Below, one piece after another: positions 60,088 to 64,000 of a stretch of 64,000 nt of DNA. The stretch is taken from the NCBI GenBank assembly GCA_025964715.1, contig JAOPYH010000408.1:1-64000 (forward strand), read 5' to 3'. Position 1 is the stretch's first letter, and every line of letters begins with the position of its first letter. Made by a program: the position numbers and the translations under genes. The notes under the pieces were generated by a model, which saw only the letters and a list, made by a program, of their open reading frames with translations, did no database searches and was not told where the DNA came from. The DNA is from Streptosporangiaceae bacterium. Its GTDB lineage: Bacteria > Actinomycetota > Actinomycetes > Streptosporangiales > Streptosporangiaceae.

Positions 60088-62352
60088 ATGACACAGACCG
60101 TTGGCACTACCGTGCTCGGTTATCCGAGGATCGGCCCGAAGCGAGAGCTCAAACACGCCACCGAGGCGTACTGGGCCGGCCGGATCGACGCCGATGAGCT
60201 GGAAGCGGTCGCCGCCCGGCTGCGGCGGGAGGTCTGGGTGTCGCTGCGTGACGCCGGGCTCACCACGATCCCCTCGAACACCTTCTCCTTCTATGACCAG
60301 GTGCTGGACACCGGCGTCATGTTCGACGCCGTCCCAGACCGATTCGCGGGGCTTCACGGGCTGGACGCCTACTTCGCGATGGCGCGTGGGGCGGAGGGGA
60401 TGGTGCCGCTGGAGATGACCAAATGGTTCGACACCAACTACCACTATCTGGTCCCTGAGCTCGGTCCGGACACCAGGTTCCGGCTGGCGGCGGCGGGACG
60501 GGCCAAGCCGATCACCGAGTACGAGGAGGCGCGTGAACTGGGCCTCGAGACGCGGCCGGTGCTCCTCGGTCCACTGTCCTTCCTGCTGCTGGCCAAACCG
60601 ACCGTGGACGCTCCAACGGGGTTTTCGACCCTGGACCTGCTGGACCCACTGGTCGAGGTGTACGCGGAACTTCTCGAACGGCTGACGGGGGCCGGCGCGA
60701 CCTGGGTGCAGCTGGACGAGCCCGTCCTCGCGGCGGACCGTACGTCCCGTGAACTCGCCGCCCTGCGCCGAGCGTACGCACGACTCGGCGAGCTGCCCAG
60801 CAGGCCGCGGCTCATGGTCACGACCTACTACGGAGAGATCGGAGCCGCGCTGCCCGTGCTCGCGGACAGTCCCGTGGAGGCGATCGGGCTCGACTTCGTG
60901 GCCGGGCCGGGCAACCGGGAGGCTCTCGGCCGGATCGGCGGGCTGGGGCGCAAGACCCTGGTGGCGGGCGTGGTCGACGGTCGGAACGTCTGGCGCACCG
61001 ACCTGCCCGCGGCGCTGTCGACGTGCGCGTCCTTGCTCGGCCTGGCCGGTGGACTGCAGGTGAGCACCTCGTGCCCGCTCCTGCACGTCCCGCTGGATCT
61101 GGACAGCGAGACCTCCCTGGATCCGGCGCTCCGCGACAGGCTGGCGTTCGCCAGCCAGAAGGTCGAGGAGGTGTCGCTGCTCGGCAGGGCGCTCGGCGAA
61201 GGCCGGGAAGCGATCGCGGATGCCATCGCGGGCCGGGCGGTCGCGCCGGTGCCGGTCAATGCCCGGGTACGTGCTCGGCTGGACGCGCTCGGCGCCCCTG
61301 CGGCTCGGACCGACTATTCCGTACGGTCGAAGGCCGGCCGCCTGCCGCCACTGGCGACCACCACGATCGGCTCGTTCCCGCAGACCGCCGAGATCCGCCG
61401 GGCCCGCGCGGATCATCGGGCCGGCCGCATCGAGGACGCCGCGTACGAGGACATCATGCGTGCCGAGATCGACAAGATCATCAGGCTGCAGGAGGACATC
61501 GGGCTCGACGTCCTCGTACACGGGGAGCCCGAGCGCAACGACATGGTGCAGTATTTCGCCGAACGGCTGGACGGCTATGCCATCACCGAGCACGGCTGGG
61601 TGCAGTCCTACGGATCGCGGTACGTCCGGCCGCCCATCCTGCATGGTGATGTGTCCCGGCCGGAGCCGATGACGGTGGGGTGGACCACCTACGCACAGTC
61701 CCGGACCACCAAGCCGGTCAAGGGCATGCTGACCGGGCCGGTCACCATGCTGGCCTGGTCGTTCGTCCGCGACGATCAGCCGCTCGCCGACACGGCGCGC
61801 CAGGTCGCCCTGGCGATCCGCGACGAGGTCCGCGACCTGGAGGCCGCTGGGATCCACATGATCCAGGTCGACGAGCCCGCACTGCGCGAACTGCTGCCGC
61901 TCCGCAGGTCCGGCCACGCCGGCTACCTGACATGGGCGGTGGGCGCGTTCCGGCTCGCCACCGGCGGCGCCGCGGACTCCACCCAGATTCACACCCACAT
62001 GTGCTATTCCGAGTTCGGTGAGATCGTCGGCGCCATCGACGACCTTGACGCCGACGTCACCAGCGTCGAAGCGGCCCGCTCCCACATGGAGTTGGTCGCG
62101 GACCTGCGCACCGCCGGATACCGGCGGGCCATCGGCCCCGGCGTCTACGACATCCACTCCCCACGCGTCCCGACCATCGAGGACATCGAGAAGGCGCTGC
62201 ACCAAGCGCTGCAGGCCGTGGATCCCACCCGGCTGTGGGTCAACCCGGACTGCGGACTGAAGACCCGTGGCTACGCGGAGGTGGAACCAGCCCTCCGCAA
62301 CCTGGTCGCCGCCGCTCTCCGAGTACGAGCCACCCTCGCCCCGTCGAGCTGA
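60088..62352 (+). CDS. metE: cobalamin-independent methionine synthase
   Basis: A 754-residue MetE that transfers a methyl group from methyltetrahydrofolate-polyglutamate to homocysteine. The N-terminal half begins [20 protein letters not shown] and has [19 protein letters not shown] near residue 115. The C-terminal catalytic half has [53 protein letters not shown], and the zinc ligands His and Cys in [14 protein letters not shown] near 635 and Cys in [10 protein letters not shown] near 720. The ATG follows GAGGAG. Regulated by the B12 riboswitch upstream; monocistronic, ending at an 11-bp hairpin. Confidence 0.97.
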   Translation: MTQTVGTTVLGYPRIGPKRELKHATEAYWAGRIDADELEAVAARLRREVWVSLRDAGLTTIPSNTFSFYDQVLDTGVMFDAVPDRFAGLHGLDAYFAMARGAEGMVPLEMTKWFDTNYHYLVPELGPDTRFRLAAAGRAKPITEYEEARELGLETRPVLLGPLSFLLLAKPTVDAPTGFSTLDLLDPLVEVYAELLERLTGAGATWVQLDEPVLAADRTSRELAALRRAYARLGELPSRPRLMVTTYYGEIGAALPVLADSPVEAIGLDFVAGPGNREALGRIGGLGRKTLVAGVVDGRNVWRTDLPAALSTCASLLGLAGGLQVSTSCPLLHVPLDLDSETSLDPALRDRLAFASQKVEEVSLLGRALGEGREAIADAIAGRAVAPVPVNARVRARLDALGAPAARTDYSVRSKAGRLPPLATTTIGSFPQTAEIRRARADHRAGRIEDAAYEDIMRAEIDKIIRLQEDIGLDVLVHGEPERNDMVQYFAERLDGYAITEHGWVQSYGSRYVRPPILHGDVSRPEPMTVGWTTYAQSRTTKPVKGMLTGPVTMLAWSFVRDDQPLADTARQVALAIRDEVRDLEAAGIHMIQVDEPALRELLPLRRSGHAGYLTWAVGAFRLATGGAADSTQIHTHMCYSEFGEIVGAIDDLDADVTSVEAARSHMELVADLRTAGYRRAIGPGVYDIHSPRVPTIEDIEKALHQALQAVDPTRLWVNPDCGLKTRGYAEVEPALRNLVAAALRVRATLAPSS

Positions 62353-62363
62353 GGTCCCACCTC

Positions 62364-62397
62364 GCGGCGGCCCGCATCCCCCGGATCGGGCCGCCGC
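62364..62397 (+). terminator. terminator of metE
   Basis: GCGGCGGCCCG (62364-62374) pairs perfectly with CGGGCCGCCGC (62387-62397), 12 bases after the metE stop. It also lies ten bases beyond the stop of the convergent iron-sulfur gene and may stop both. Confidence 0.7.
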
Positions 62398-62406
62398 CTT
62401 CGGCCG

Positions 62407-62883
62407 TCACATCTGCTTCGCGGCGCTCTTGATGGCCTCCCGGATGCGGAAGTAGGTCCCGCAGCGGCAGATGTTCCGGATTTCGTCGAAGTCGGCATCG
62501 CCGGGCTCGTGGCCCGCGGCCCTGGCCTGCTTGACCTTCGCGATAGCTGCCATGATCTGGCCGGGTTGGCAGTAGCCACACTGGGCGACGTCAAAGTCCA
62601 GCCAGGCCTGCTGCATGGGATGCAGTGCGCCGGTCTTGCGATCGGCGAGCCCTTCGATCGTCGTGATCTCGTCGGCCGGCTTGATATCCGAGATCGGCAC
62701 TGAGCAGGGGTTGAAGGCCTTGCCATTGATGTGGCAGGTGCAGGCCTTGCAGACGTCCAGACCGCAACCGTACTTGGGGCCGGTGAGACCGAGAATATCG
62801 CGGAGCACCCACAGCAGCCGTAGGCCGTCCGGAGCGTCCACTGTGACCTTCTGGCCATTGAGAATGAAGGTGTGTTGTGGCAC
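62407..62883 (-). CDS. molybdenum hydroxylase [2Fe-2S] subunit (IorA-like)
   Basis: A 158-residue subunit. The first cluster is in KYGCGLDVCKACTCHINGKA near residue 40 and the second in FDVAQCGYCQPGQIM near 100 and IRNICRCGTYFRIREAIKSA near 140. The YGCGLDVCKACT form matches isoquinoline 1-oxidoreductase/aldehyde oxidase alpha subunits more than the PaoA-type at 34 kb. It lies 12 bases after the large subunit gene, so the order here is large then small subunit, and no FAD subunit is seen; the Ior type uses a cytochrome acceptor instead. Confidence 0.9.
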   Translation of the reverse strand: MPQHTFILNGQKVTVDAPDGLRLLWVLRDILGLTGPKYGCGLDVCKACTCHINGKAFNPCSVPISDIKPADEITTIEGLADRKTGALHPMQQAWLDFDVAQCGYCQPGQIMAAIAKVKQARAAGHEPGDADFDEIRNICRCGTYFRIREAIKSAAKQM

Positions 62884-62895
62884 GGGGGGCTGTCC

Positions 62896-64000
62896 TTAGT
62901 AGGCGTGATCGAGGCCGTCGGTGGGGGATTGGGGGATCGACGGCTCTCTCGGCAGCGGTTCGAAGCCGAGGGCGCCGTGGTTGATCGGGAAGCGGGTCGG
63001 CATCGTCCCGGTGGCTCGGGCGTACGCACAGGCGACCGCGGCGAACGCGCCGGCGACACCGAGCTCTCCGGCACCACCGGGGTTGCCTGTCGTGGTCGGC
63101 ATCACAACGATCTGCACGTCGGTCGGTGTGTTCCACTGACGCGTGTAGAAGAAGTTGTCCCAGCTGCCCTCCAGCGGCAGGCCGTTGTCGATGTGCAGAC
63201 TTTCGGTGAGCGCGTGCGCGATGCCGTCATTGATGCAGCCGAGCATCTGTGCCTCGAGGCCGCGCGGGTTGATCGGCCGCCCCACGTCGACGACCATCAC
63301 CGCCTTGGTGACCCGAGGTCCGGTCACCGCGTCGCGGATCCGCCGTCCGGTGGTCCGCGGTCGGCAGTCGATCTCGACGAGCACCGCGGAGCAGCCTTTG
63401 AACTCCATGTGGACGGCCACCCCTTGGGCGGTGCCCTCCGGCATCCTCTTACCCCACTGGCCGACCTTGACGAGCTTGTCGAGCACCGCGCGGTACCGCG
63501 CGTTCTTCAAAAACGAACGTCGGAACGCGACGGGGTCCTGGCCCATCTTGGCCGCCAGTTGATCCACCACCAGTTCCCGCGCACAAACGACGTTGGGGGA
63601 GTACACGTCCCGCATGCTCCCGGTATGGAACTTCAGTGGCACCTCGTTGAGCAGCTGCGTCGTGGCCCCGAAGTTGTAGGGGACCTCTTGGGTCAGCTCG
63701 AACACGGTCTCGGAGAAGCCGAGACCGCCGACCGGGAGCTGAGCGGCCGTGGCGGTGAGAGCCTCCCCGAGGCCGTGGGCGAAATCCGTCGCGACGCTGG
63801 AGTGGCGCTGCTCGTAGCTGACGACGTTGCCCAGCGCGTAGTTCGCGCGGATCCGCGAGATGCACATCGGGTGTGCACGGCCATGCCGGAAGTCATCGGT
63901 GCGGTGCCACATGAGCTTGACCGGCTTGCCCATCTTCTGCGAGACCTCGGCGGCCTCCAGGGCGGCGTCGAAGAAGAGCTTGCGGCCGAATGAACCACCG
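62896..64000 (-). CDS. molybdenum hydroxylase large subunit (IorB-like), 3' part
   Basis: The last 368 or so residues of a large subunit that continues beyond 64000. The first visible residues are GGSFGRKLFFDAALEAAEVS, the cofactor loop. Then come KPVKLMWHRTDDFRHGRAHP, DVYSPNVVCARELVVDQLAA, RRSFLKNARYRAVLDKLV and MVVDVGRPINPRGLEAQMLG. The catalytic glutamate is in GNPGGAGELGVAGAFAAVA near the end. The protein is likely exported with its small subunit by a Tat signal on the missing N-terminus, as in IorB relatives; that part is not seen here. Confidence 0.9.
   Translation of the reverse strand, partial: GGSFGRKLFFDAALEAAEVSQKMGKPVKLMWHRTDDFRHGRAHPMCISRIRANYALGNVVSYEQRHSSVATDFAHGLGEALTATAAQLPVGGLGFSETVFELTQEVPYNFGATTQLLNEVPLKFHTGSMRDVYSPNVVCARELVVDQLAAKMGQDPVAFRRSFLKNARYRAVLDKLVKVGQWGKRMPEGTAQGVAVHMEFKGCSAVLVEIDCRPRTTGRRIRDAVTGPRVTKAVMVVDVGRPINPRGLEAQMLGCINDGIAHALTESLHIDNGLPLEGSWDNFFYTRQWNTPTDVQIVVMPTTTGNPGGAGELGVAGAFAAVACAYARATGTMPTRFPINHGALGFEPLPREPSIPQSPTDGLDHAY

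Noticed and set aside
59851-62205. A 784-codon minus-strand frame across metE
   Set aside because: MetE is complete on the plus strand with a riboswitch and terminator. The antisense frame is low-complexity Arg/Gly/Pro-rich and has no family similarity.

Overview
This is chromosomal DNA from a high-GC actinobacterium. The evidence is the strong G/C bias at third codon positions, many GTG starts, two Lsr2 proteins, the DUF5753-HTH/DUF397 pair, a treXYZ operon, and several ATG/GTG starts only 5 to 8 bases after a TAnnnT -10 box (leaderless style). A filamentous genus of the Streptosporangiales or Streptomycetales fits, but the window does not settle it. I see no IS elements, tRNA or rRNA genes, or CRISPR arrays; the window looks like ordinary metabolic chromosome.

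Layout. (1) 0.8-8.9 kb, minus strand: a deoxyribose/ribose-type catabolic unit, deoC - full ALDH - catalytically incomplete ALDH - ribokinase-family kinase - wrecked rbsD - sugar ABC transporter (ATPase, permease, lipoprotein). (2) 9-19 kb: DUF3054 protein, a secreted alpha/beta hydrolase, a multicopper-oxidase-like lipoprotein that has lost most copper ligands, a sugar-acid dehydratase divergent from a zinc alcohol dehydrogenase, a ThrE exporter, and a secreted LamG protein plus secreted sugar dehydrogenase under a LacI-type operator. (3) 19-27 kb: two tandem Lsr2 paralogues, an Ag85-like esterase, an FUSC membrane protein divergent from a GntR regulator, a gamma-carbonic anhydrase and a large APC permease. 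(4) 27-33.2 kb: treX-treY-treZ, making trehalose from glycogen. (5) 33.2-37.8 kb: a second centre-deleted pseudogene, a HAD phosphatase and a PaoABC/YagTSR-type molybdenum aldehyde dehydrogenase. (6) 37.8-45.3 kb: VanZ-like protein, secreted BNR/sialidase-like protein, TetR regulator, a WhiJ/AbaA-type regulatory trio (DUF397, DUF5753-HTH, HATPase) around a perfect 15-bp palindrome, then a nitrilase-family amidohydrolase and an APC permease. (7) 45.4-51.9 kb: an aromatic-carotenoid operon crtI-crtB-crtYc-crtYd-methyltransferase-crtU, tightly overlapped, with a Rieske DUF5914 gene converging on it and no crtE. (8) 52-64 kb: FNT channel plus FdhF/YdeP oxidoreductase, ferredoxin and P450 divergent from a thioesterase and zinc alcohol dehydrogenase, an aldo-keto reductase, a cobalamin riboswitch driving metE, and the start of an IorAB-like molybdenum hydroxylase.

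How it works together. Many units process aldehydes and sugars: DERA-derived acetaldehyde by ALDH, periplasmic or secreted sugar oxidation, and three separate molybdenum enzymes. No single novel multi-gene system is proven here. The best leads are the two genes reduced to their two ends (rbsD and an MSMEG_6728-like gene), the copper-ligand-depleted multicopper oxidase, the ALDH lacking its catalytic half, the Lsr2 paralogue with an altered RGR hook, and the carotenoid operon with its Rieske partner.
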